From Zingiber officinale (lineage: Eukaryota > Streptophyta > Magnoliopsida > Zingiberales > Zingiberaceae), in assembly GCF_018446385.1 (NCBI RefSeq), contig NC_055994.1, positions 36,624,868 through 36,688,867 of the forward strand: DNA of 64,000 nt. Reading direction: 5' to 3'. The position numbers and the translations under genes were made by a program. Below the pieces are notes generated by a model. That model was not told the DNA's origin and did no database searches. It saw only the letters and a list, made by a program, of their open reading frames with translations. This document shows, piece by piece, positions 24,849-35,919 of the stretch (position 1 is its first letter; every line of letters begins with the position of its first letter).

Positions 24849-25398
24849 CTTCTTGGTGTCCAAGAAGGGGGCCGGACCATTGCTTGGTGACCAAGCAATG
24901 GGGGGCCATATCCTCTTGAAGGGGCCGGCTCTATAGCTTGGTGACCAAGCTTGTAGGGGCCGACCATAATAATTCAAAAAGGGAGGGTTGTTTTGAATTT
25001 TTAAAATCTTCTCTTTGTAGAAAACTATAAGTTTTAAAAGAGAGATTTTAATTTTTAAAACTTTCCTTATTTGAATTAGGCCACATATTTAAATAGAGAG
25101 TTTAAAAGATTTTAAAACTTTCCTTTTTTAACCATCCTCATGGTTTAAGAAAAAAGGGAAAAGAAGTTTTAAAATTTAAATTTTCTATTACCATGTTAAA
25201 AAAAAGGAAATTTTATAAGAGAGTTTTTAAATTTAAAACATGGTTTTAATTTTTAGAAACTTTCCTTTTTTAACTCCTACTTTAGGAAAGAGAGCTTGTA
25301 AATTTTATAAGAGGTTTTCTTCTTGTAAAATTTTTAAAAAATTATTTTTCCTTTCCTTTTAATTGTGGCGGGCCACCTTGCTTGGTGCCCAAGCAAGG
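24849..25398. repeat. Cluster of four perfect short hairpins in solo LTR
   Basis: All have the core CTTGG-TGN-CCAAG, with differing but matched outer arms. 24849-24867 has an 8-bp stem with CTT outside. 24878-24900 has a 10-bp stem, CATTG/CAATG outside. 24935-24951 has a 7-bp stem, AG/CT outside. 25376-25398 has a 10-bp stem, CCTTG/CAAGG outside. Several lie beside GGCCGG words. Confidence 0.88.
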
Positions 25399-25579
25399 GC
25401 CGGCCAATAGGATTAAACCAATCCCAATCCTAAACCAAATAGGATTGATCACAACCATTGATTGGTGATTGATTCAATCAAGAGGAAAGAAAAGGAAAAA
25501 TAAAAAAGGAAAAAGGAAAAACTCTTGGATGATTTTATTTTTTGTAAAAGGTTTTTCCTTATTTGCCTTGGGCAAGTAA

Positions 25580-25587
25580 TATAAAAG
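25580..25587 (+). promoter_or_regulatory. TATA box of family-A solo LTR
   Basis: TATAAAAG followed by AAGGGGTGAGG, in the family position. If active it would fire leftover transcripts through the D element in antisense. Confidence 0.55.
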
Positions 25588-26364
25588 AAGGGGTGAGGGG
25601 GCTTCATGAGACACAACTCTTATTCTTTGGCTTGGAGATCTCAAGTGGCCGGCCCTCTTTTCTCTCCCTTCTCTTTTCCCTTTTGCTCTCTCTCCTTGGG
25701 GGTGGTGGCCGGATTTTAGAAGAAGAGGAGAAGCTCTTTTGGGTGGTGTTCATCTTGGAAGATCGTCGCCCACATGACGTCCAAGGCGAGGCGAGGAATA
25801 CGGCAGAAGATCTCGAGGTCATTAGCATACAAAGAGAAGGTATAATTAGCAATTGTTTTCCGCATCATGCTAGTTTTTCTCTTTGTAAGAATTCTAAATA
25901 CAAGAGGCAATTAGATCTAGTTTTTCGAAATAGTTTTTCGAGTTTGTGTTTTCTTCTTTTTCGAACTTGTGTTTCGATTGTTCTTTTTGGTTGACCTAGA
26001 GTTATTTAAGGAAATAAATATTAGCTTTCCTTAAAAGGCTTTGCCTAGGCGGTGGTGGTTGCTCCCATATCCAAGAAGGCCATGTGCCTCGCCATGCAGT
26101 CCTGGAAGCTAATTTTGGAAATTAATATTTATGGAATTAATAATCTAGGTAGGTTTGAATCAATAGTGTTAAGTTCCACTTGCGATTCAAATCTAAACCA
26201 TTAAGAACAGATAAGTTAAATTTAGAATCAATGATGTTAAGTTCCGTCTGCGATTCCTAATTTAACTTCTAAAGAACACAATAGGTTATTTAAGGAAAGG
26301 TTCAACACTTGTACAAAAAATTTTGTACATTGGAACCGGTACATTTTCCTAGGATTAACCAACA

Positions 26365-27088
26365 GATGTGACCCAGGAAGGACACTTGATCTAGCCAAAA
26401 TTCACATTTCGTGAACTTGGCATATAGCTGGTTCTGCTGAAGGGTCTGCAATACTAGTTTCAGGTGCTCTGAGTGTTCTTCCTGAGTTCCTGAGTAGATA
26501 AGGATGTCATCGATAAACACAATGACAAACTTATCCAAACACTCCCTGAATACTCTGTTCATGAGATCCATGAATGTAGCGGGAGCATTGGTTAAGCCAA
26601 AGGGCATGACTACGAACTCATAGTGTCCGTATCTGGTTTTGAATGCTGTCTTGGGTATATCCCCTTCTTTAACCTTCACCTGATGATAACCTGATCTGAG
26701 ATCTATCTTAGAGAACACCGCCGCCCTTCACCGGTCGAATGTGTCATCGATTCGGGAAGGGATACGTGTTCTTGATCGTGACTTGGTTCGATGATCTCGT
26801 AGTTCATGACACGCATGCTTCCATCCTTCTTCACGAACAATACAGCGCTCCCCATGCAGGGCGTATGAAACCCTTGTCAAGAAGCTCCCAGTTGCTCCCA
26901 AGTTCCTTCTCACTGAGCCATGCGATAAGGCGCTGAGATAGGATTTGTACCGGAATGAGCTCTATCTCAAAGTCAATCTCCCTGCCTAGTGCTAAGCCCG
27001 GTAACTCTTCGTGGAAGACCGCCGGTAGTCACATACGACTCAACCTCTCGCTAGGGTGGTTCTTGTCCCGGCTGGCGTTGACTACGCG
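26365..27088 (-). pseudogene. D reverse transcriptase, N-terminal and palm part
   Basis: Open from 26718 leftwards on the minus strand: [40 protein letters not shown] and [13 protein letters not shown]. The catalytic aspartates are in FIDD, the gypsy form of YxDD. It ends in SFLGHI at the solo LTR. Upstream (26720-27088) the expected EELPGL...FVKKDGS region is present but scrambled by small indels, several at CAG or CTG positions. The frame is destroyed by the 2.5-kb insertion as well. Confidence 0.9.
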
Positions 27089-27586
27089 CTAGGAATCGTA
27101 CATCCCGAATCCGGCTTGCTTCAGTGCTTTCACAAGAGGAACTTGGGCTTTCGTTCCTCCGTCAGATTCAAATTGCATCGCCGCCTGTGTGGAAGATGAT
27201 TTCTGCTTACTTGACTCTATGGTAGCACCGTATCTGATCAGGAAGTCCATTCCAAAGATAACGTCATAGTCGGTCATTTCTAGTACTATCAGATCACAAA
27301 AGAGCTCTCTGTCTGTAATAATGACCGTCACTGCTCTGAGCCAGTGCGTGGATGCCATGATCTCTCCTGAAGGTAGTGCCGTCAAAAACTGTCCACTGAG
27401 TACCTCTGAGGGTATTTCTAATTTTTCGGAGAACATCCTGGCTATATATGAATGGGTTGCCCCAGTATCAAATAGAACAGTAGCACTATACTGAAAAATG
27501 CTAATCTGACCTGTGACATCTGTCGAGGCATTGGCTACGTCCTCTCTAGTGAGTGAGTAGATCCTCGCATTCGCCATAGCTGGAGG
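27089..27586 (-). pseudogene. D aspartic protease
   Basis: A 162-codon stretch on the minus strand (27089-27577) with TVLFDTGATHSYIARMF (active site DTGA, written here within the residues LFDTGATHSYI) and DVIFGMDFLIRYGATI, the second conserved block of gypsy proteases. It starts with ARIYSLTREDV, the usual join from gag to protease. It is itself open, but cut from gag by the solo LTR at 27587 and followed by a damaged RT start. Confidence 0.9.
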
Positions 27587-29428
27587 TGTTAGTTAGAGCC
27601 CTAGAGCCAATCATTTGATGATTTATGGACTCATGTATATCATATTCTTGTATATTAATAAAGGCATTTGTTTGGTTATTATACTTATTTATATTAGTGC
27701 CAAATAAACTAAGTATAATAGCGTCCTTGAGTAGAAGGTTCATACCTATATCAATCGATTAGTTGAATCGATAGTGAGATGATATAGGGAACACTACTCT
27801 AAATCATTCCTAGTCGAGTATTAGCATTCAGGGACAATGTTAATACAATAAGACTAGCATGTAGGTCAGCTCGATGACTTGATCTCACAAGTCATGGATA
27901 TAGAGATATCAAGCTGACACATGGGTATGCATTAGAGAATGTATACTGAATGACCCGCCATGAGAAAGTATCATGGATCGTTATATGAGTGTCATATACT
28001 TTCTCATGTGGCTATTAGTATGACTATTAGTCCTTAGACCTGAAGCCACCATGGATCCCTACATAAGGAGTTATGTACTTTGGTTTCGTCAAACGTCACT
28101 CGTAACTGGGTGGACTATAAAGGCGATTACTGGGTATATAACGAATTATGTAGAGGGATGTGAGTGATGTAGATGGGATCTATCCCTCCCATATGACGGG
28201 AGCGACATCGGTATTCTTGATAGAGTGAGACCACTAAGTGCATGGCCATGCCCAAATGAGTCAACATTAGATGTTGAGCTCATTTGATCGAGTGAGTCTA
28301 CTTGGAGTTCAAGATTTAGATTGATTAGAGGATGACACGGTCTATGCCTCATATTGATCAATCTAGATGTCTAGGATAGAAGGACACTTGTCATTATTTT
28401 GTGAGTAGTCACAATTGGTAGTCACAAGGTGATGTCGGATCTCGACATTTTTGTAACTTGGGTAGTAATGATGTGTTGCTAGATACCGCTCATTACTCAT
28501 GCTCCTAAATGGGTTTAGGGCATTGCCAACGTTACAAGAACCTATAGGGTCACACACTTAGGACAATTAGATGGAGATTAGGTTCATATGATGAACCAAG
28601 AGGATTAGATTCATTTGATGAATAAAATTAGATTAAGAGTAATCCTAATTGCGCTAACTTGAGTTCGACTCAAGTTGATTCATGTATTTAATGAGTCTAA
28701 TTTAGATTATGACTTATTAAATCAATTTAATTTAATGAATTAGATTCATTATATTAAGTTGGCTCGAATCAAATGGTTGGATTAGATCAACCATGGTAGA
28801 GATTGAATCAAGTTTGACTTGACTAGAGAAGGAAGACCAAAGGTCAATTTTGACTTGACCTTTTGCCACCTCATTGGTGAGTTGGCATTAGGTGGACCAA
28901 TGATGATATTCCACATCATCATGGATGCCACCTCATGGAAGTTACAAAGCCATTTTCTTATTAACTTCACATTAATTGCATTTAATGGGGAGTTACACTA
29001 GAAGAAAGTGGCCGGCCACTTTGTGAATGAATGTGAATTCATTTTTCATTCAAGTGGTGTATCTTCCTCCTTCTTCCTCTCAAGCTCTCCCTCTCCCTCT
29101 CCTCCTTGCTTGGCCGAATCTCACCAAGGTGCTAGCACACCTTTGTGTGAGGTTTTCTCCACCTACGTGTCCGTGTGGATACTTCTAGAGGACCGGCGCT
29201 TGACGGTCTAGAGATCCGGCAACTCCTTGGACGAGCGGGATAAGCGAAAGGCACGCTTCGAAGATATAACCCTTATCTAGTGTAGATCTAAAGGTTTTAC
29301 AAACTCGTACAAGAAAAGGTTTTTCGAAAAGTTTTTGTTTACGAATCTTTGCACGGATCTACGGCTTTGGGTGACTCGGGGTTTCCGCGACGCGAAAAAG
29401 CGATTTTCGCAGCCCGAAGAACCCAACA
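27587..29428 (+). mobile_element. Family-B solo LTR at the D gag/protease boundary (1842 bp)
   Basis: Starts TGTTAGTTAGAGCCCTAGAG and ends AAGAACCCAACA, with exact GGAGG duplications at 27582-27586 and 29429-29433. No internal region. It is related along its length to the minus-strand solo LTR at 41807-46508. The superfamily of B cannot be set from LTRs alone. ORFs inside show no recognisable domain. Confidence 0.95.
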
Positions 29429-30574
29429 GGAGGAGCTTCTAATCTGCCCTGGCTGATAAGTGGACCTTCTAGAGCGGCCTGCATCTGATATAACTGAGCT
29501 GGCTGACCTGCATACTGAATCTGCTGTGGCTGAGGAAGACCGGTCTTGTTCGGTCACTGCTTGGCCATGTGCCCTTCTTGTCCACATTCAAAGCATCCTC
29601 GTGTGCCCTTGTGACAAACCCCTGGGTGGAATTTCCAACAAGTAGCACACTTTGGATAACTGGGTCTCTTGCTAGATGGTCCTCCCTTTGGGTCACTCCC
29701 TGACTTGCGCTTGCTGTTGGAGTTCCCTTTCCAGTTAGAGCTATGGCCTTGCTGTTTTTGAGTGTGAGAGTTTCCTTGGCCTTTGAACTCTGAGGAGACT
29801 TGCTTCGCTGCTTTATGCTGTTCGTAATGCTCGTGGTCAAAGCACCGCTCACTAACTCCTCCGTGGTTTGTGGGCTATGTATGCCACCACCACGTTCATC
29901 GCTATCTCGGCCTCGGATCTTGAGCATCAACCGATTCGTTCCTTCTCTGTGCCGACTAGCTCGGGCATGACGAGCCAACCTGTTGAATTTCTTCACGGCT
30001 TCCTCAACTAAAAGGTTGCCCCGACGAAACTCGGTGAACTCGTAGTGGCGGTTTGTAACCCGTATGTGAAAGAACTCCTCGAAGAATTCTTTCTCAAGTC
30101 AACCCATGATATCCGGTTCATCGGGCGCTTGCTCGATTCTTTCCCACCACACGCGTGCGTCTCCCGGGCAGAAGGAGGCACACTTCACCTTCTCGTGTTC
30201 GACCATCCGAAGCTCCATCGTGCTCTCCAGTGTTTTGAACCAAGCTTGTGCATCCCATGGTTCACTAGTGCCCGAGAAGTTCTCCGGCTTGACTCGCCCA
30301 CCGGATCGATAGGCTTCCTTTCGCCCGCCCACCGACCGGTGCGGGGCTAGCTAAGGCCAGGTCGAGGGTGGAACCTCTAAGACTACCGGAGTCGTCAAAT
30401 TCGGTTCCGGTGACTGTGGGGGTATTTTGCTGATTAGCCTTTAAGGTGGCTATTTCTGTCGCTCAAATAGTCAGAACCGAGCCACTAATGCAGTAGGTCC
30501 GGAGGAGGCACCGAACCGCCCGCCTCGCCGGGCTCAGTAGCTAGTGCCCTCCTAGCTGGGCGTCCTCGTGCCAT
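29429..30574 (-). pseudogene. gag: D gag remnant
   Basis: Starts with MARGRPARRALA at 30574, right after the leader. Capsid-type sequence is clear at 30099-30332: VKPENFSGTSEPWDAQAWFK, EHEKVKCASFCPGDARVWWE. A zinc knuckle at 29557-29595 reads CFECGQEGHMAKQ, then a stop where the last cysteine codon is expected (TGA for TGC). Several frameshifts lie between these parts, and the region 29830-30100 is strongly altered. The product would have been the capsid/nucleocapsid protein of the chromovirus. Confidence 0.87.
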
Positions 30575-30780
30575 TTCTAAAGACATAGAGAACATAACAT
30601 AACTAATGTAATCACAGTTATATAACTACCGATATCATGTTTAAAACTATCACATACTAACAAGCAATAGGCATATAAACATGAACTGTAACTAGAAAGC
30701 AAGAACAATAAAGAGAGTAGAGGTATTCTTACTTGGAAGCTGCAGGTACAATGCTGATGTGTGTGTAGGAAGTATGGAAA
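30575..30780 (-). other. D untranslated leader
   Basis: About 200 bp between PBS and gag start, A/T-rich, with no ORF of note. Confidence 0.7.
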
Positions 30781-30794
30781 CTGCTACGATACCA
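30781..30794 (-). other. Primer binding site of D
   Basis: Minus strand TGGTATCGTAGCAG, three bases from the 5' LTR. The usual initiator-methionine-tRNA site has TGGTATCAGAGC; CAG is replaced by CG plus T, the same change as in A1. Confidence 0.8.
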
Positions 30795-30797
30795 CTC

Positions 30798-33141
30798 TGT
30801 AACGACCCACCTTCTGGGTACTGGCTGTAAGGCCGGTCGCTACAATTATACTAAACTATACTGTACGGAAAACTGGCTAATCTAAAATTTTGCTAAACTA
30901 TTATCTTTAAAATATGATCTTAATATTCTAGGTGTACCTAGGAGTTGTACACATGCTAGGGGAGGTGTTTACAACTGATAATAAACTTCGGATCGATCCA
31001 CAGACCGATCTACAGATACTTCTGATAATCGCTACGAAATCCATAATTCATGTCTGAACTACATCCTGAATTGTAGTGCTATGCTCGAGGAGGTGCTCTT
31101 AGCTTCAGCGATCCTCAAGAGCTGAACTGAGGTGTTTACAGCTGATTCAGCCCTCCGATCGATCCACGGATCGATCAGCTCGTTACGTATTCGGGAAAAA
31201 CTCAGATCGATCGGCTGACCGATCGAGACTTTGATCGGTCCACGACCGATTAGGGGTTTCTGATTTCGAGCTGAAACTCTGATTTCAGCAGATTTCGTGC
31301 CAAAATCAGTGAAACAGCTCTACAAATGCTAATAACTATTCTATCATGCATTGGGCAACATTCAAGACATAATATAATGCATGTTCACTAGTTCATACCA
31401 TTAACCATACTAGAATGCGAAGCATAAGGGAAAAGAGAACAAGACTTTAATAACTAGACTTGTTTCAAGTTCTAATGCGTAGTAAAATAAAACTAGATCC
31501 CTAGGATCTTTATTCCAGTTCCTGCCACACACATCCTCAACTGCACCGACCTCCAGCCTCCACTGCTAGTCCATTTTCCTTTTACTTGTATCTGCAGTAT
31601 AAGGAAAATAGTATCTGTAAGCTAAAAAGCTTAGTAAGAAATCATCTACCTCACTAAATCATGCATACGATGCAAATATGCTTTTAAATCATGCTGTTTG
31701 AAAAACATACTGAATATGCAAGCATGGCATGGCATGGTATCATACAAAGCATGGCATAACATAAGCTGAACATAAAATAAAACTGATCATAACATGTCTA
31801 GAACTGTATATGAAGCTATAATATTTAACAACTGAAATAAGCTGAGCTGGTACAAAAGTGAGCTAAGCTGAAGCTGAGCTAATACTGAATTCCATTATGT
31901 TTTAAAACTGATTTGGAAAACTATTATGTATAATAGATAAAAATACTAAACATGCTGCTGTAGGGTCCTGGCAACTGTACTTGCTGTGCGCGCATCCCTA
32001 ACTAGACCCGGGATTGCAAGTTCCGAATCTAGTAGGGTTTACTAGGTTAGCTGAACCTAGGGACGACTATGGGAGTCCAACCCAGTGGATATCTAATCCA
32101 GTACAGTGCCGCTGCTGAAAGTAAAATACTGAAATACTAATTAGCTGAATCTAGGTTATCTGAACCTAGAATTAAGTTGTCTGAACCTAGAGGCGACTGT
32201 GGGAGCCCACCCATTGGACATCTAGTCCCATAAAGCTGAAATAAAATTGATATGCTGGTTTAAATGCTTCTATGCATCTAACTATGCTGTTAAAACTGTC
32301 TAATGTTGCGCTAAACATTTTATCGAACACCTAGTGTGCTCCAACTCTCCTCCCTAATAGGGGGACTACCTCTAGGCACCCGACGACGTCTAGAACCTCT
32401 ATCTGAAGAGGGAAAACGCGTCCGGCCCATCCAGAGATACTCAACTAACCCCTATATCTGCGAAGAGAATTAAATACACTCTAGATATCAATAAAAATCT
32501 ACATATAATTAAATTATAAGCATGCAATCAAACGAGAGCTACTTATACTGCAGGTGAGGGGTTTCTTACCTTCTATTCGTAATTTCTTACGATTCAAATC
32601 GCTAGGTTTCCGGAGAAGACGATCCTTTCGACGATCTTCTTGCGTCTATGCATTCCTCTCGCGGAGGGGAGCGTCCTCGTGTCGAAGTCGTCGCCGGAAG
32701 ATGTCTTTGGGGCCGGGGCCTAGCCTTGGTGCGCCGAGAGAAAGGGGAGGAAGAGAGGTTGGCGTCGGTGAGGGGTTGGAGAAAAAGTGGCGTGAGGTTT
32801 TTGTGAGGAGAGGGCTGCCGAACCAAATTAAAAAAAAAAACCAAACCCACACTTAAGTTTTTCCTATTTATATTAAGTGGATAACCCGATCCAACTTTAA
32901 TATAAATATAATTGGTTCTCCTTTCTTTCAGCACGACCCTGCTGGGTTCATCGGTTACTAAGGCTAACTAAAGGTTTAGCAGACCCGAGAGGTTCCAGGT
33001 TCGATTCCCGCTTAAGCCTTTTTATTCTTTTAATTATTTTTGCTACTTCCGCTACTCGGAAAATTCCGGAAAAATATCTAAAAATTCCAGAAAAATCATA
33101 GAATATTTATGAAAGTGTTTTGAGAATTTTCGGGCATTACA
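30798..33141 (-). repeat. 5' LTR of chromovirus D
   Basis: 2344 bp, plus-strand ends TGTAACGACC and GGGCATTACA. A perfect B-box word GGTTCGATTCC lies at about 32998-33008. Compared with the 3' LTR, this copy keeps CTG/CAG words that are lost or changed there, for example AAACTGAT against AAACCGAT and CAACTGAAAT against CAACCGAAAT. Confidence 0.94.
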
Positions 33142-33146
33142 TTAAG

Positions 33147-33560
33147 GGCCTTAGTGAAAGGATCTTTCAGGTTATCACCTGATGCAATCTATGTGGCAAC
33201 AACTTCTCCTCGTTATACGATGTCTTATATTGGGTGATACTTGCGCTCTATGTGTTTACTTGCCTTACAGGCTCGTGGTTCCTTCGAGTTTGCTACTGTA
33301 CCACTCATTATCACAATACATTGTAATAATTTTGGACAAACCAGGAATCACATCTAAGTCCATCATGAAGCTTCTGAGCCATACAACTTCTATGGCTGCC
33401 TCAGAGGCTGCCACATACTCAGCTTCTATGGTGGAGTCCGAAAAAGCACCTATGCTTAACACTCCTTCATAGTTATGACTTCACCTTCTAAAGTAAACAC
33501 AAAACCCCGAGGTCGACTTACTATTGTCCCTATCTGATAGGAAGTCAGAATCCGTGTAAC
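33147..33560 (-). pseudogene. A2 RNase H, main part
   Basis: The minus strand (33265-33462) reads GAFSDSTIEAEYVAASEAA and LDVIPGLSKIITMYCDNEW. The first is the conserved EAEYVA block of copia RNase H. It continues through a degraded DNLKDPFTKAL-like end to the D insertion point. The first five bases at 33142-33146 (TTAAG) are the right duplication of D. Confidence 0.87.
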
Positions 33561-34700
33561 CCACAGGGATCAAATCATCTGCTTGGTAAACTAGCATATA
33601 ATCTCAAGTCCTTATATACTCTACGGCATTCCAATGTCCCTGTCATGGATTACTTTGATATATGCTAACCATGCCCACGAAAAAATAGATATCCGGTCTC
33701 GTCGTACACAACATTGCATACATTAGGCTTCCGACAGCTGAAGCATAAGGAACTATCTTCATGTCCTTTATCTCCTTTGATGTCTTCGGAGACATCACTA
33801 TTGATAAAAGTACTCCATGCCTGAAAAGTAGAAAGCCTTTCTTGGAGTCTTGCATGCTAAAACAAGCTAGGATAGTATCAATGTATAAAGCTCGGGATAA
33901 GTACAACATTCTTTTCTTGTGATCGCTTTGATCCCGAGAATGTGTGCGCATTCTCCCAAGTCCTTCATATCGAATTGCTTGGACAACCATACCCTTACTT
34001 CCGACAAAACTTTGATATTGTTTCCAACTACCAAAAATGTCATCTACGTATAGTACAAGAAATACCACTACGTTTCCATCACTCTTCTTGTATACACAAG
34101 ACTTATCCGGACACTGAATAAATCCATAGGTCTGGATTACTTCATTAAACCGGATGTTCCAAGACCTTGAAGCTTTGCTTTAGTCCATAAATATACCGAT
34201 TGAGCTTACATACTAGATGCTCTTTGCCCTTTACAATAAACCCCTCTGGTTGCTTTATATGGATGCTTTCTTCAAGACTTCCATTAAGGAAAGCTGTCTT
34301 GCCATCTACTTGCCAAATCTCATAATCCATATGAGCAGCAATAGATAAAAGAATCCGGATAGACTTAAGTATGACTACTGGTAAAAAAAAGTTTTCCTTT
34401 TTCAACAAGCCTTGCTTTGAAAGTTTCCACCTTCCCGTCTGTCCCTCTTTTTCTATTGTAGACTTATTTTCACCCAATGACTTTTACACCATTTGGTGGT
34501 TCTATAAGCTCCCAGACTCTATTAGAATACATAGATTCTATTTCAGTATTCATTGCTCTTTGCCAAGATGCTGCATCTTTATCTTGTAGCGCTTCATCAT
34601 ATGTGTAGGGATCCGGTTCATGCTTAGCAGGGATCAAGTCCGAAGACTCTCCCAAAAACATGAATCTTTTCAGGTTGCCTAACAACCCTCCCACTATGAT
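33560..34700 (-). pseudogene. A2 reverse transcriptase
   Basis: Three open stretches in sequence. 34470-34694 has DKDAASWQRAMNTEIESMY and VWELIEPPNGVK. 34145-34477 has DYEIWQVDGKTAFLNGSLEE and YIYGLKQSFK. 33643-34068 starts FLVLYVDDI with the intact catalytic YVDD, then IDTILACFSMQDSKKGFLLF and SAVGSLMYAMLCTTRPDI. Frameshifts separate the pieces, but less decay is visible than in A1. It works with RNase H to make element cDNA. Confidence 0.9.
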
Positions 34701-35720
34701 GAGACACTATCTGTAATTGTGCATCATTTGTGACACGTGTTGCAGTTTCTTGTGATATCTCATCTTGTACAGTTGGTACTAGTTTAAACGTGTCTTCTCT
34801 AATTTTCTTAAGAATAATTTTTCTTATGGGCTTATGGTTTATTACATAATCTTCCTCTAAAAATCGAGCATTGGTGCTAACAATGATCTTCTGATTTTTA
34901 AAACAAACCACTTTTCGTTCCCTTAGGATATCCCACAAATAGACAAACTTCTGCACGTGATTCTAACTTATCAGTATCTTTCTTCAGCACATGTGCTGGA
35001 CTACCCCATATTCGGATATGACTTAGACTAGGCTTACGCCCATTCCACAATTCCATAGGAGTAGAGGGTACTGATTTAGAAGGTACCATATTCAGAATGT
35101 ACACTGTTATTTCCAGAGCAAATCCCCAAAACAAATTTGGTAATTCTGAATAACTCATCATCGATCTAACCACTTCCATAAGAGTCCTATTCCTTTGTTT
35201 TTCCACACCATTCTGTTGGGGTGTACCAGGTGTAGACAATCGGGATTGGATCCCGGCCTCTGATAAGTAATTCCTAAACTCTCCAAAGAGGAATTCATCA
35301 TCACGATCAGACCGTAGTGTCTTGATACTTTTACCATGATGTTTCTCCACATCAGCCCTGTACTCTTTGAACTTATCAAAGCACTCAGACTTGCGGCGCA
35401 TCAAGTAAATGCACCCATATCTCGAATAGTCGTCTATAAAGAGACAAAATATTCAAAACCACCTCTTGCCTGGATAGTCATAGGTCCATACAAATCAGAA
35501 TGAACCAATTCCAACACATCTTTGGCTCTATACCCCTTAGACTTAAAAGGCCTCTTGGTCATTTTTCCTTTCAAGTAAGACTCACAGGTTGGAAAGTTTT
35601 CCACCACCAATGAACCCAAAAGTTCATCGGCTATTATCGTTTGAATCCTATTCAAGTTAATATGACCTAGCCTTAGATGTCAAAGATATGATTGGTTCAT
35701 TTCTGAAGGTTGCATTCTCT
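34700..35720 (-). pseudogene. A2 integrase
   Basis: GAG-pre-integrase remnants lie near 35640-35700. Then RPFKSKGYRAKDVLELVHSD and [16 protein letters not shown] (35434-35655) carry the first catalytic aspartate in HSDLYGPM. The 168-codon stretch 34898-35404 holds [20 protein letters not shown] and [20 protein letters not shown]. Two changes stand out against the copia consensus. The usual D-R-G-G-E-F is D-R-D-D-E-F, and the usual G-V-A-E-R-R is G-V-E-K-Q-R, so the position of the catalytic glutamate carries lysine. The C-terminal [11 protein letters not shown] block is present. Confidence 0.88.
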
Positions 35721-35919
35721 TATTAGAGTTAGAAGATTTGTTATTTCCATTTGTTGCATCGTGGGAGTTATTGGATTATAAATTGCCAACCAACGTATCA
35801 GAACAGATAACTTCCCTATTTTTCTTGATAACAACTTTGTTAATCAAAATAGACAGAATATCAAGGTCTTTGAATAGTTTAGAAACTGAAATCTAGTTCT
35901 TTCTAAAACTTGGTATGTA

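Larger units (their letters stand above)
23908..26364 (+). mobile_element. Family-A solo LTR inside D reverse transcriptase (2457 bp)
   Basis: Complete copia-family LTR: starts TGTTAGAGTGTATACTAAAA and ends GGATTAACCAACA, with exact GATGT duplications at 23903-23907 and 26365-26369. No internal sequence, so a solo LTR. It is the least damaged family-A LTR in the window and serves as reference for the others. It contains four hairpins (24849-25398), a TATA box (25580-25587) and a 143-codon ORF (25563-25994) within the transcribed region that shows no recognisable domain. Confidence 0.96.
19423..33141 (-). mobile_element. Full-length Ty3/gypsy chromovirus D (Tekay/Del type)
   Basis: LTRs at 19423-21782 (3') and 30798-33141 (5'), plus-strand ends TGTAACGACC...GGGCATTACA, exact TTAAG duplications at 19418-19422 and 33142-33146. 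Right to left: PBS, gag with zinc knuckle, protease, RT, RNase H, integrase and a C-terminal chromodomain, then the purine tract. This is the gypsy order, and the chromodomain marks a chromovirus. It sits in the RNase H gene of copia A2. Two later solo LTRs split it (23908-26364 and 27587-29428). Confidence 0.95.

Noticed and set aside
25563..25994. 143-codon ORF in the family-A solo LTR as a possible small host or accessory gene
   Set aside because: The matching region in other family-A LTRs is not open in the same frame, and the protein shows no known domain. It is best seen as transcribed LTR sequence.
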